Assembly: GCA_016283945.1 (NCBI GenBank) | Contig: JAEENW010000046.1 | Span: 1 to 14,992 of the forward strand | Reading direction: 5' to 3' | DNA: 14,992 bases | Source: Bacillota bacterium | GTDB taxonomy: Bacteria; Bacillota; Clostridia; Peptostreptococcales; Anaerovoracaceae | Shown: in pieces, positions 1 through 6,806 of the stretch | Layout of the letters: each line of letters opens with the position of its first letter | Position numbering within the stretch: position 1 is the stretch's first letter | Made by a program: the position numbers and the translations under genes | Notes under the pieces: generated by a model | What the model saw: the letters and a program-made list of their open reading frames with translations, nothing else | Told to the model about the DNA's origin: nothing | Database searches by the model: none

Positions 1-48
1 CTGAGGGAGAACGGTGTGCCTGTGGATCCCAAGGACTACATGCGCTGA
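1..48 (+). CDS. 3' end of an upstream gene, possibly an M23-type peptidase
   Basis: The first 16 codons read LRENGVPVDPKDYMR followed by TGA at 46-48, and a ribosome binding site for the next gene follows directly. The tail resembles the conserved C-terminal end of LytM/M23 metallopeptidases, where an 'E-R-x-N-G-x-P-V-D-P-x-x-Y' stretch follows the HxH motif. Only 15 residues are visible, so the family is a guess. The open frame is supported by the good spacing to the next gene, which suggests co-transcription with the serpin. Confidence 0.5.
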   Translation: MRENGVPVDPKDYMR

Positions 49-63
49 CGGAGGAGGAAGGCT

Positions 64-1419
64 ATGAGAGCATTGAGAAGGGGGCTGGCGCTGCTGCTTG
101 CGCTGGCTCTGGCGATATCGCTGGCGGGCTGCGGAGCGGGAGCTAAGGAGCCTCAGGCAGATCCGGGGCAGACTTCCCAGGCCGGCCAGGGGTCCGGCGA
201 AAACAGCGATGTTCCGGACGGCGGCGCAGCAGAGGGATCGGGAGAGGAGATAAGCATGGATGATCTGAACGTGAGAAACACCGGCTTCGGCGGATTCGCC
301 GACGAATTCGCGGCCTACGTGGAGGCTGCGGGCTACGCGCAGGAGAACTACATGATCTCCCCGACATCGTTCAGGGCGGCGCTGGCGCTCGCCATAGCTG
401 GCGCGGAGGGCGAGACCAAGGAACAGCTGCTCAAGGCCGCGGCCTTCGCGGACGAGGAGGAGATGTACGCCTGGTACCGCGGCGTGAGCGCGGACATCGA
501 GCGCTTCGCGGAGGACCTGGAGCTGCAGAAGGAGCGCTTCGAGAGAGACAGGCAGTGGCTCGGACCCGACGCGAAGGCGCCGGACGGAGCCTTCAGGATC
601 GCGAACTCCTTCTGGAAGAACGCGGCCTACGAGGGCAGCCTCGTTCCCGGATACAAGGCGAAGATAGAGGGTGAGCTCGGCGCCGGAGCGTTCGAGGCTT
701 CCCCGGAGGAGATCACTGGCCAGGTCAACCGCTGGGTGGACGAGGCGACGAACGGGATGATCCCGGCCATCGCCTCCGATCTCTCGAAGAGCTGCGCGGT
801 GCTCGTCAACGCGCTGTATCTCAGGTCGAGCTGGATCGACGAGTTCTCCAAGTTCGGCACCGAGCCGGGAGACTTCATCTGCGCGGACGGAAGCAAGGTG
901 CAGAAGGACTTCATGAACGCCCGGAGGGATACGCTCTACTACGAGGATGAGGGCTGCAAGCTCGTCATCCTGCCCATGAGGGGCGGGGTCGACGCGGTCT
1001 TCGTGCTCGGAAGCGCCGAAGATCTCGCGGCCAAGATGAACGCCGCCGAGTACACTCAGGTCAGGATCATGCTCCCCAAGTTCGAGATAGAGAGCTCCTT
1101 CAGCGCGGGAGAGCTCCCTGCTCTTCTGAAGCTCAGGGGCGCCGAGCTCCCGTTCGATCCCAACGGCAGGGCGGACTTCTCCGCCATGATCGAGGGCGGC
1201 GAGCTCTGGTACATCTCCGACATAATCCAGAAGTCGAAGATCAGGCTCGACGAGGAGGGCATAGAGGCCGCCGCGGTCACCGCCATGATGATGGCCGCCG
1301 GAGCCGCGATGCCTCCGGAGGATCCGAAGGAGTTCATCGCCGACAGGCCGTTCAGCTTCTTCCTGATAACGGACAGCGAGGCTCCGGAGCTCCTGTTCAG
1401 CGGACAGCTGGTGAAGTAG
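64..1419 (+). CDS. Serpin-family protease inhibitor, lipoprotein
   Basis: A 451-residue serpin predicted to be anchored on the outer face of the membrane. Residues 1-23 form a lipoprotein signal peptide: Arg at 2, 5 and 6, a hydrophobic core, then lipobox LAGC with Cys23. A Gly/Ser/Asp/Glu-rich linker (24-65) follows. The serpin fold runs from about 75 to 451, with the helix B start 'NYMISPTSFRAALALA' (95-110), the strand 3A region 'VLVNALYLRSSW' (247-257), and the C-terminal 'DRPFSFFLI' (427-435) and 'LLFSGQLVK'. The reactive-centre loop hinge is 'EEGIEAAAVT' (397-406), close to the inhibitory consensus EEGTEAAAAT except that Ile replaces the usual Thr/Ser at P14. The loop after it (407-418) is Met/Ala/Gly-rich, so P1 is probably a small residue, suggesting elastase- or subtilisin-like targets (inference). 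A GGAGGAGG site precedes the ATG. The target protease is unknown. Confidence 0.9.
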   Translation: MRALRRGLALLLALALAISLAGCGAGAKEPQADPGQTSQAGQGSGENSDVPDGGAAEGSGEEISMDDLNVRNTGFGGFADEFAAYVEAAGYAQENYMISPTSFRAALALAIAGAEGETKEQLLKAAAFADEEEMYAWYRGVSADIERFAEDLELQKERFERDRQWLGPDAKAPDGAFRIANSFWKNAAYEGSLVPGYKAKIEGELGAGAFEASPEEITGQVNRWVDEATNGMIPAIASDLSKSCAVLVNALYLRSSWIDEFSKFGTEPGDFICADGSKVQKDFMNARRDTLYYEDEGCKLVILPMRGGVDAVFVLGSAEDLAAKMNAAEYTQVRIMLPKFEIESSFSAGELPALLKLRGAELPFDPNGRADFSAMIEGGELWYISDIIQKSKIRLDEEGIEAAAVTAMMMAAGAAMPPEDPKEFIADRPFSFFLITDSEAPELLFSGQLVK

Positions 1420-1432
1420 GGCGCAGCCTTTA

Positions 1433-1446
1433 AGCCTGTACAGGCT
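1433..1446. repeat. 14-bp perfect palindrome between the lipoprotein genes
   Basis: AGCCTGTACAGGCT is its own reverse complement. It lies 14 bases after the serpin stop codon and 26 bases before the next start. As RNA it could fold only as a 5-bp stem with a GTAC loop and has no T-run, so it is a poor terminator; it could be an operator-like dyad. The function is unknown. Confidence 0.4.
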
Positions 1447-1472
1447 GAAGTCTCAACAGAAAGGGGATCGGA

Positions 1473-2084
1473 ATGAAAAGGATCGCCGTATTCGTTCTCT
1501 GCCTTTTACTCGCGTTGTCTTTGGCCGGCTGCGGAGCAAAGACGGCTGAGGGTGAGCCGGCTGCAGGCGCGGCCGGCGCAGCCGACAGTCCCGGCGAGCC
1601 CGATGACCCCGACGACAGCGCCGCAGCAGTCAGGGAAGACGTCTGCGAGCTGTATCTGGCGGTGTTGGAAGATCTGTGGGACGTCGATTCCGGCTTGAAC
1701 AATGAAATATCCCAGATCGGCATCGATCTGTCCGGGCTTTCTCATCTGACGGAAGAGGAAAAAGACAGCGTGATGAGTGAGTTCGCTTCAAGACACGATC
1801 TTCCGTACATCGCGGGAACCTGGGAAGAGCTCTGCGAACAGGGTTATATCGACAAAGAACATCTCTTTTGGGAAGACGGCTTGTTCTTCTCGATAAAGAC
1901 AAACGAGGACGCCGAGTGGAATCTTCCCGCCGTGCCTGAAGGGGCTCCGGCTCCCGAGCTCACGTCGTTCGACGCTCAGAAATGGCGCAGCGGACTGGGA
2001 GCGTATTTCTTCGGCCAGTGCACTGCCCGGAAGAACGCTGACGGAAAATGGTCGTATTCCGTAGGGCAGGAAGCTGTTTCATGA
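1473..2084 (+). CDS. Small lipoprotein of unknown family
   Basis: A 203-residue protein with a clear lipoprotein signal: Lys-Arg at 2-3, a hydrophobic core and lipobox LAGC with Cys20. A low-complexity Ala/Gly/Asp/Pro-rich linker runs to about residue 50. The rest is an acidic, probably helical domain with Trp- and Tyr-containing stretches ('DLWDVDSGLNNE', 'YIAGTWEELCEQGYIDKEHLFWEDGLFFSI', shown here in pieces). I recognise no known domain. The ATG is preceded by AAAGGGG at a suitable distance. The signal peptide and linker style match the serpin 53 bases upstream, so both are likely surface lipoproteins and may share a transcript. It ends just before a strong terminator. Confidence 0.8.
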   Translation: MKRIAVFVLCLLLALSLAGCGAKTAEGEPAAGAAGAADSPGEPDDPDDSAAAVREDVCELYLAVLEDLWDVDSGLNNEISQIGIDLSGLSHLTEEEKDSVMSEFASRHDLPYIAGTWEELCEQGYIDKEHLFWEDGLFFSIKTNEDAEWNLPAVPEGAPAPELTSFDAQKWRSGLGAYFFGQCTARKNADGKWSYSVGQEAVS

Positions 2085-2089
2085 TCATT

Positions 2090-2121
2090 AAAAAGCAGGC
2101 GGGACAGCCCGCCTGCTTTTT
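2090..2121. terminator. Bidirectional rho-independent terminator
   Basis: A 9-bp G+C-rich stem GCAGGCGGG (2095-2103) / CCCGCCTGC (2108-2116) with loop ACAG is flanked by five A (2090-2094) and five T (2117-2121). It can therefore end transcription from the + strand lipoprotein genes and from the convergent regulator gene, whose stop codon overlaps its edge at 2121-2123. Confidence 0.93.
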
Positions 2122-2648
2122 CAATTCCCGTTTGCTTTGGCAAGGTAGCGCCGGATCACCTTCACCATCTTTTCGTTTTGGAAGTTCGCCTCAATTTCGT
2201 CCATATCCACGGTACGTCCGGAAAGTATCCCCTGGATCAGCACCTCCGCGTACATCACCTCCCGGGTCATGGGATCCTTCAGGTAGGTCAAAAGGTCGAT
2301 ATTCATTTTTTCGTTGATCCCCTCGATCATGCCAACGAAAAAAGTGCAGTCTTCGCCGAAAAGCTTTCCTATGCTTTCCATATACTGAAAGCCCGTTGTA
2401 ACGTCCTCAAGCCTCATAAGCCTGCGCTCGCCTGCCGCGAGGCTGCCTCCGTTGAGCAGCTTGTCTGCCGTTGTGTTCAGTATATCGCACAGATCGAGAA
2501 GAATACCGGTATCGGGAAGCGTATCCCCGTTCTCCCATTTTGAGACGGCCTGAAAAGAAATGCTCAGCTTCTCTGCCAGTTCTTTCTGTGTCATGCCGGC
2601 AGCCTTACGTAAATGCTGGATATACTGTCCGATTTTCAATGTGTCCAT
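2121..2648 (-). CDS. XRE-family transcriptional regulator
   Basis: A 175-residue protein with an N-terminal Cro/C1-type helix-turn-helix (about residues 6-65): 'IGQYIQHLRKAAGMTQKELA' then 'LSISFQAVSKWENGDTLPD', the standard HTH_3 pattern with the recognition helix at 'SFQAVSKWENG'. The remaining ~110 residues are acidic and helical, with no recognised ligand-binding domain; they may serve dimerisation or sensing. GAGGA lies 7 bases before the ATG. The gene stands alone, convergent with the lipoprotein genes, with 195 bases between it and the next gene on the same strand. Its targets cannot be read from the sequence. Its G+C is visibly lower than that of the neighbouring genes, so recent acquisition is possible. 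Confidence 0.88.
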   Translation of the reverse strand: MDTLKIGQYIQHLRKAAGMTQKELAEKLSISFQAVSKWENGDTLPDTGILLDLCDILNTTADKLLNGGSLAAGERRLMRLEDVTTGFQYMESIGKLFGEDCTFFVGMIEGINEKMNIDLLTYLKDPMTREVMYAEVLIQGILSGRTVDMDEIEANFQNEKMVKVIRRYLAKANGN

Positions 2649-2803
2649 AGTCTGATCCTCAGTCGTTCATTATTACTGCGATTCTTGCGGCCCGCGATTA
2701 CACGATACTGTAAGAGAATCGATCCGTTAATAACGAGATGATTGAGAGAATTCTACCTCTGATTGAATTGGCCTTCCGGGCAAATACCGGTCGGTCTTTC
2801 AAG

Positions 2804-2824
2804 TCTGCCGGTCTCTCCGGCAGA
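2804..2824 (-). terminator. Hairpin after the radical SAM gene, weak terminator candidate
   Basis: A perfect 8-bp inverted repeat, TCTGCCGG (2804-2811) and CCGGCAGA (2817-2824), with a 5-base loop lies 20 bases downstream of the stop codon of the radical SAM gene read on the - strand. There is no T-run after it, so termination would be weak or factor-assisted. I see no gene in the 195-base interval 2649-2843. Confidence 0.4.
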
Positions 2825-2843
2825 GCCTTCAGGGCTGCCCGCC

Positions 2844-3830
2844 TTACGCGCGGCATCCTTGGAAGCTCCCGCGCCTCTTGAGTTCTTTCTGTACCGCGTT
2901 GAGCACCGCGTGCTTGTCTCCGGTCCAGTCCGGGGCGATGAGAGCGTCTTTCGGGGCGTCTCCGGTGAGCCTGTGCACGGTGATGTCCTGCGGCAGCTCC
3001 TCGAGTATGTCGCAGACCGTGCCTACGTATTCATCGAGGCTAAGCAGGGGGAAGGGCTCTCTCAGCCACTCCTCTCCCATGGGCGTTCCGCGCATTAGGT
3101 GCAGCATGTGGAGCTTTATCCCGAAGGGCTTGAATGAGGCGGCGTAGCGGGCCGAGGCCAGCATGTCTTCGCGGCTCTCGCCGGGAAGTCCGAGTATGAG
3201 ATGCACTACGAAGCGTATCCCGCGGGCGCTGAGGGCGCGGCAGGCGGCCTCGAACTCGGAGTTGGCGAAGCAGCGGTTGAAGGCGTCCGCGCTCTCCTGC
3301 CTTGCGGTCTGAAGGCCGAGCTCCACCCACAGGAAGGTCCTGCCGTTCATCTCGCTGAGGAGATCGAGTATATCGTAGCTTTCCTGCGATCCGTCCGCTG
3401 CGTTCGCGCCGGCAGCTGCGCAGCCTTCCGCTCTCAGTCCAAGGCAGTCCGGCCTCGTCGCGACCGCGAGTCCCGCGACGTCCGGGCGGGAGAGGGCGCT
3501 CTCCCAGAGCTCCCTGAGTCTTTCCGCCGGGGCGTAGGTCTCGGTGTAGCTCTGAAAGTAGGCGATGTACTTCGCGTCCGGCCACTTGCGGCTGAGCAGG
3601 GCGGCCTGGGCGTCCATGGCCTGCGCGACGCTTTTGGGGCCGGCGGCGGAGGCGAACTCGCCGCTCCCGCCGAGGCAGAAGCTGCAGCCTCCGGTCCCTT
3701 TCGTGTCGTCGCGGTTAGGGCATGAAAAGCCGCCGCTCAGGGAGAGCTTGACGGCTCTTTTCCCGAAGCGCTGCTTCAGCCATGGCCCTATGGCGTTGTA
3801 GCGTATGCTTCCGAAGGGATGCTTTTCCAT
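2844..3830 (-). CDS. TIGR01212 (YhcC-like) family radical SAM protein
   Basis: A 328-residue radical SAM enzyme of the family to which E. coli YhcC belongs. The cluster-binding signature is 'CPNRDDTKGTGGCSFC' with Cys37, Cys49 and Cys52, the wide spacing typical of this family rather than the common CxxxCxxC. Further family landmarks are 'YFQSYTETYAP' (91-101), 'VATRPDCL' (123-130), 'VELGLQTA' (169-176) and 'HLILGLPGES' (210-219), which outline the half TIM barrel. The substrate of this family is unknown to me; a role in RNA or protein modification has been assumed. The start is three bases after the transporter stop codon, with AAAGGGCG upstream inside that gene, so the two are probably co-transcribed and translationally coupled. 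A short insertion rich in Ala (138-146) looks lineage-specific. Confidence 0.88.
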   Translation of the reverse strand: MEKHPFGSIRYNAIGPWLKQRFGKRAVKLSLSGGFSCPNRDDTKGTGGCSFCLGGSGEFASAAGPKSVAQAMDAQAALLSRKWPDAKYIAYFQSYTETYAPAERLRELWESALSRPDVAGLAVATRPDCLGLRAEGCAAAGANAADGSQESYDILDLLSEMNGRTFLWVELGLQTARQESADAFNRCFANSEFEAACRALSARGIRFVVHLILGLPGESREDMLASARYAASFKPFGIKLHMLHLMRGTPMGEEWLREPFPLLSLDEYVGTVCDILEELPQDITVHRLTGDAPKDALIAPDWTGDKHAVLNAVQKELKRRGSFQGCRA

Positions 3831-3833
3831 GGA

Positions 3834-5039
3834 TCAGACGCCCTTTCTGGCGTATATCGCGAGAGTGACAGAAGCGGTGCCGGCGAGCACGGCCAGTATG
3901 AGCCAGAGTATGGGGGCATAAGAGCGCGTGGCGTCGTAGACGAAGCCGATCAGGGACGAGCCCAGGGCGTAGGTCACCGTCATGCAGAGGCTGGCCTTGG
4001 GGTAGACGAGGCCGTAGTTGGCGGCTCCGAAGCTGTCCCTGACGGTCATGACTATGCCGACCGTGCAGAGAGAGTAGGCGAAGCCGATGAGTGCGGCTCC
4101 GGCGAGCATGCCCGCGGCGTTCCTCACGGTCATGACGGAGACCACCCCGAGGGCGACGGCGCAGCTCATGATGAGCACGGAGAGCCTGGTCCCGAGCCTG
4201 TCGACGAGCACGCCTATTATGAGCTTGCCGCCGGTGTTGGCGATCATCCCGACCGAGAGCATGGCTGCCCCGACCGAGGCAGCGAGCATGTATGACTCGG
4301 CTATGCCGGGCAGGTGCTGGACGACTGTCGGAAGAAAGCCCGTGAGCACCGCGTACAGCAGGCAGAGGACGAGCAGGTCCCTTCTGATGGGAGAAGGCGC
4401 CTCAGCCGGCCGCGCGCCTCCCGCCCGCATGGGCTCCTCGCCGAAGGGCTCCATCCCTATGTCGGCGGGCTTGAGACCTATCGGAAAGAGCACGACGGGG
4501 AGGCTGAAAAGGACGATCAGCGCCGCCGAAGCGAAGTACGCGGCTCTCCAGCCGTGAGACTGGATGATGCCTGAGAGGACGGGAGAGAACAGGGCGGAAG
4601 CGAGGCCGCTGAAGCCCATGACTATGCTCGTGAAGAGTCCCGCCCCGGAGCGGAACCAGTTGTTCAGCATCATGGTGGCGAGCACCATCCCCACAAGGCC
4701 GGTGGAGACGCCTCTGACTGCCTGCAGCAGATACAGGGAGACGAGCCCCCGCGTGAGGCCGAGCAGGGCGCTGGCTCCGGCGGTCACGGCGCTGCCTGCC
4801 AGGACTGCTGGGCGGAAGCGCTCGGACCTGACGACTCTGCCCACGGCGAGCCCGGCGAAGCTTCCCGCCAGATTGCATATGGTCATTCCAAGGGCTATGG
4901 AGCCTCTGCCTACGGAGAACTCCTCGCTCATGGGGCTGAAGAACAGCCCCGCGACGTTGACGGTGAGCCCTCCGCTCGCCGCCATGATCCCGCAGAGCGC
5001 GATAAGAACGAGCAGATATCTTCCCTTGAGTCCTTTCAT
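3834..5039 (-). CDS. Major facilitator transporter, oxalate/formate antiporter-like
   Basis: A 401-residue, roughly 12-TM integral membrane carrier. Two six-helix halves are separated by a hydrophilic loop (about 187-221). The segment 'NNWFRSGAGLFTSIVMGFSGLASALFSP' (126-153, quoted in outline) resembles the OFA and monocarboxylate-type MFS groups, and 'GLKPADIGMEP' before the central loop is also typical of them. The substrate is probably a small organic anion, which is an inference from family resemblance only. I chose the ATG at 5039 because AAAGGA precedes it at good distance; an in-frame ATG at 5078 lies in the loop of a hairpin and lacks a good binding site. It forms a unit with the radical SAM gene and lies downstream of the fumarate reductase genes, with 130 bases between. 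Confidence 0.85.
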   Translation of the reverse strand: MKGLKGRYLLVLIALCGIMAASGGLTVNVAGLFFSPMSEEFSVGRGSIALGMTICNLAGSFAGLAVGRVVRSERFRPAVLAGSAVTAGASALLGLTRGLVSLYLLQAVRGVSTGLVGMVLATMMLNNWFRSGAGLFTSIVMGFSGLASALFSPVLSGIIQSHGWRAAYFASAALIVLFSLPVVLFPIGLKPADIGMEPFGEEPMRAGGARPAEAPSPIRRDLLVLCLLYAVLTGFLPTVVQHLPGIAESYMLAASVGAAMLSVGMIANTGGKLIIGVLVDRLGTRLSVLIMSCAVALGVVSVMTVRNAAGMLAGAALIGFAYSLCTVGIVMTVRDSFGAANYGLVYPKASLCMTVTYALGSSLIGFVYDATRSYAPILWLILAVLAGTASVTLAIYARKGV

Positions 5040-5063
5040 GGTATTCCTTTCGCTGTGTACTAC

Positions 5064-5093
5064 AATGCCGGCAGTCATAAGGCTGCCGGCATT
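5064..5093 (-). terminator. Perfect 11-bp hairpin between frdA and the transporter gene
   Basis: AATGCCGGCAG (5064-5074) and CTGCCGGCATT (5083-5093) form a perfect 11-bp stem with an 8-base loop. Read on the - strand it is followed by TGTAG, a poor T-run. It lies 77 bases past the frdA stop and 24 bases before the transporter start, so it may end the nine-gene operon, or act as a leader structure or partial attenuator for the transporter. The G+C-rich stretch between it and frdA also holds the 12-bp palindrome CCGGCGCGCCGG (5134-5145). Confidence 0.55.
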
Positions 5094-5169
5094 ATCATGC
5101 GTTTTGTCCGCGGCTCCCCGGGCTCCGGATCATCCGGCGCGCCGGGCGGGCTTTGGCGCGTTTTCCCGA

Positions 5170-6795
5170 TTATCTGAGGTCGGGATCGATAGCGGGCTTC
5201 TCGACTCTGGTGTAGTCGGGGAGGAGCTTCGGGGAGAGGGTGTCGTCGGTGATGCCGGCGGCAGCTCTTTCCTTCTCGTACGCGGCGACGTGGTCGAGGG
5301 TGAGCTTTCCGAGCTTGACGCTCTTGAACTTCGCGCCTACGCTGCGTCCGGCGTTCCTTCCGAACACGATGATGTCGAGGAGGCTGTTGCCCATGAGCCT
5401 GTTGCGGCCGTGGATGCCTCCGACGGCCTCGCCAGCGACGTAGAGGTTCTCGATATCGCTCATGCCGTCAGCGGTGATCTTGATGCCGCCGTTCTGATAG
5501 TGCTGAGTCGGATATACGAGGATGGGCTCCTTCCTCATGTCGATGCCGAATCTCATGAACATGCGGAGCATTGCGGGGATCCTCTTCTCGATGGTCCCGG
5601 CTCCGAACTTCTCCTCGATCATCGGGGTGTCGAGCCAGACAGCGTAACCCTGCGGGGTCTTGACGCCCTTGCCCCTGTCGGTGCACTCTCTGATGATGGA
5701 AGCCGCGGAGACGTCTCTGGTCTCGAGCGGGTTCATGAAGACCTCGCCGTCCTTGTTGACGAGCATGGCTCCTACGGAACGGACCTTCTCGGTAACGAGG
5801 GCGCCGTAGATCTGAGCCGGGAAGGCTACGCCGGTCGGGTGATACTGAATGGTGTCCGGGTAGAGGAGCCTGGCGCCCGCCCTGTAGGCGAGGATCAGGC
5901 CGTCAGCGGTGGCGCCGTAGTGGTTGGAGGTGGGGAAGCCCTGATAGTGGAGTCTTCCGGCACCGCCGGTGGCGATGACTACGCACTTGGCTCTGGCGAT
6001 GTAGATCTCGCCGGATTCCATGTTCATGAGAACGGCGCCGGCGCACTTGCCCTCGTCGTCCTTGATGAGCTCGATCGCGGCGGTGAAGTCGAGCACGGGG
6101 ATGCCTCTGCTGAGGACCTCGTCTCTGAGGGTCCTCATGATCTCGGCACCGGAGTAGTCCTTGGCCGCGTGCATCCTCTTCCTGGAGGTGCCGCCGCCGT
6201 GGGTGGTGATCATGGTCCCGTCGGGGGCCTTGTCGAACTCGACTCCGAGCTCGGAGAGCCACTGGATGGCTTCCGGAGCTTCCATGACCAGCTTGTAGAG
6301 CAGGTCCTTCTGAGCGGCGAAGTGTCCGCCGCCGTAAGCGTCGAGGAAGTGCTGGGCGGGCGAATCGTTGGGCTTGTCGGCAGCCTGGATGCCGCCCTCA
6401 GCCATCATGGTGTTCGCGTCTCCGATCCTGAGCTTGGTGACGATCATGGTGTTGGCGCCGGCGTTGGTGGCCTCGATGGCGCAGGAGCATCCGGCTCCGC
6501 CGCCGCCGATGATGAGCACGTCGACGTCATACTTGGGAGCGGTCAGATCGAGGTCGAGACCCGCGATGCGGGACTTGCCCTGGAGGAGCTGATTGAGCTC
6601 GGTGGGGACCTTCTCGCCCTTGTTGGGGCCGATGACCAGCTGCTTGAACTGATCTTCCTTGTAATCGGGATGATAGGTGGCGAGGAGCTTTTCCTTCTCC
6701 TCGGCGGTCATCCTGCGGGGGTCGAGCTTGATGTTCTCAGCTCTCTTGGCTTCGACCTTCTTGATCGAAGCGAGCATTTCCTTATCCTGATACAT
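5170..6795 (-). CDS. frdA: Soluble fumarate reductase/succinate dehydrogenase flavoprotein subunit
   Basis: A 541-residue flavoprotein predicted to interconvert fumarate and succinate in the cytoplasm. The FAD-binding motif is GGGGAG (97-102). The active-site residues of the FrdA/SdhA family are all present: His319 in HPTG, Thr335-Glu336, Arg339, Arg360 in 'TRDVS', His432 in 'PTQHYQNGGI' and Arg466 in 'NRLMGNSL'. The histidine that carries covalent FAD in membrane-bound enzymes aligns with Asn128 ('DANTMMAEGG'), so FAD should be non-covalent, as in L-aspartate oxidase. About 88 residues precede the FAD domain, and the usual C-terminal helical domain is nearly absent. No membrane segment or export signal is seen. 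An AAGGAGG site overlaps the frdB stop codon (11 bases between genes). L-aspartate oxidase is less likely because of the partner FrdB and the Hdr-Flx neighbours. Confidence 0.87.
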   Translation of the reverse strand: MYQDKEMLASIKKVEAKRAENIKLDPRRMTAEEKEKLLATYHPDYKEDQFKQLVIGPNKGEKVPTELNQLLQGKSRIAGLDLDLTAPKYDVDVLIIGGGGAGCSCAIEATNAGANTMIVTKLRIGDANTMMAEGGIQAADKPNDSPAQHFLDAYGGGHFAAQKDLLYKLVMEAPEAIQWLSELGVEFDKAPDGTMITTHGGGTSRKRMHAAKDYSGAEIMRTLRDEVLSRGIPVLDFTAAIELIKDDEGKCAGAVLMNMESGEIYIARAKCVVIATGGAGRLHYQGFPTSNHYGATADGLILAYRAGARLLYPDTIQYHPTGVAFPAQIYGALVTEKVRSVGAMLVNKDGEVFMNPLETRDVSAASIIRECTDRGKGVKTPQGYAVWLDTPMIEEKFGAGTIEKRIPAMLRMFMRFGIDMRKEPILVYPTQHYQNGGIKITADGMSDIENLYVAGEAVGGIHGRNRLMGNSLLDIIVFGRNAGRSVGAKFKSVKLGKLTLDHVAAYEKERAAAGITDDTLSPKLLPDYTRVEKPAIDPDLR

Positions 6796-6806
6796 TCCCG
6801 GCCTCC

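Noticed and set aside
5091..5096. GATAAT on the - strand as a -10 box for the transporter gene
   Set aside because: No acceptable -35 box lies 16-18 bases upstream, and the site overlaps the hairpin arm.
5138..5164. Hairpin CGCGCC/GGCGCG followed by TTTT on the + strand
   Set aside because: No + strand gene ends here, and on the - strand the T-run is on the wrong side. It is probably chance in a very GC-rich spacer.
5170..6795. L-aspartate oxidase (NadB) as the identity of the flavoprotein
   Set aside because: Non-covalent FAD would fit, but the adjacent three-cluster FrdB and the Hdr-Flx context favour a fumarate/succinate enzyme, and no nadA or nadC gene is nearby.
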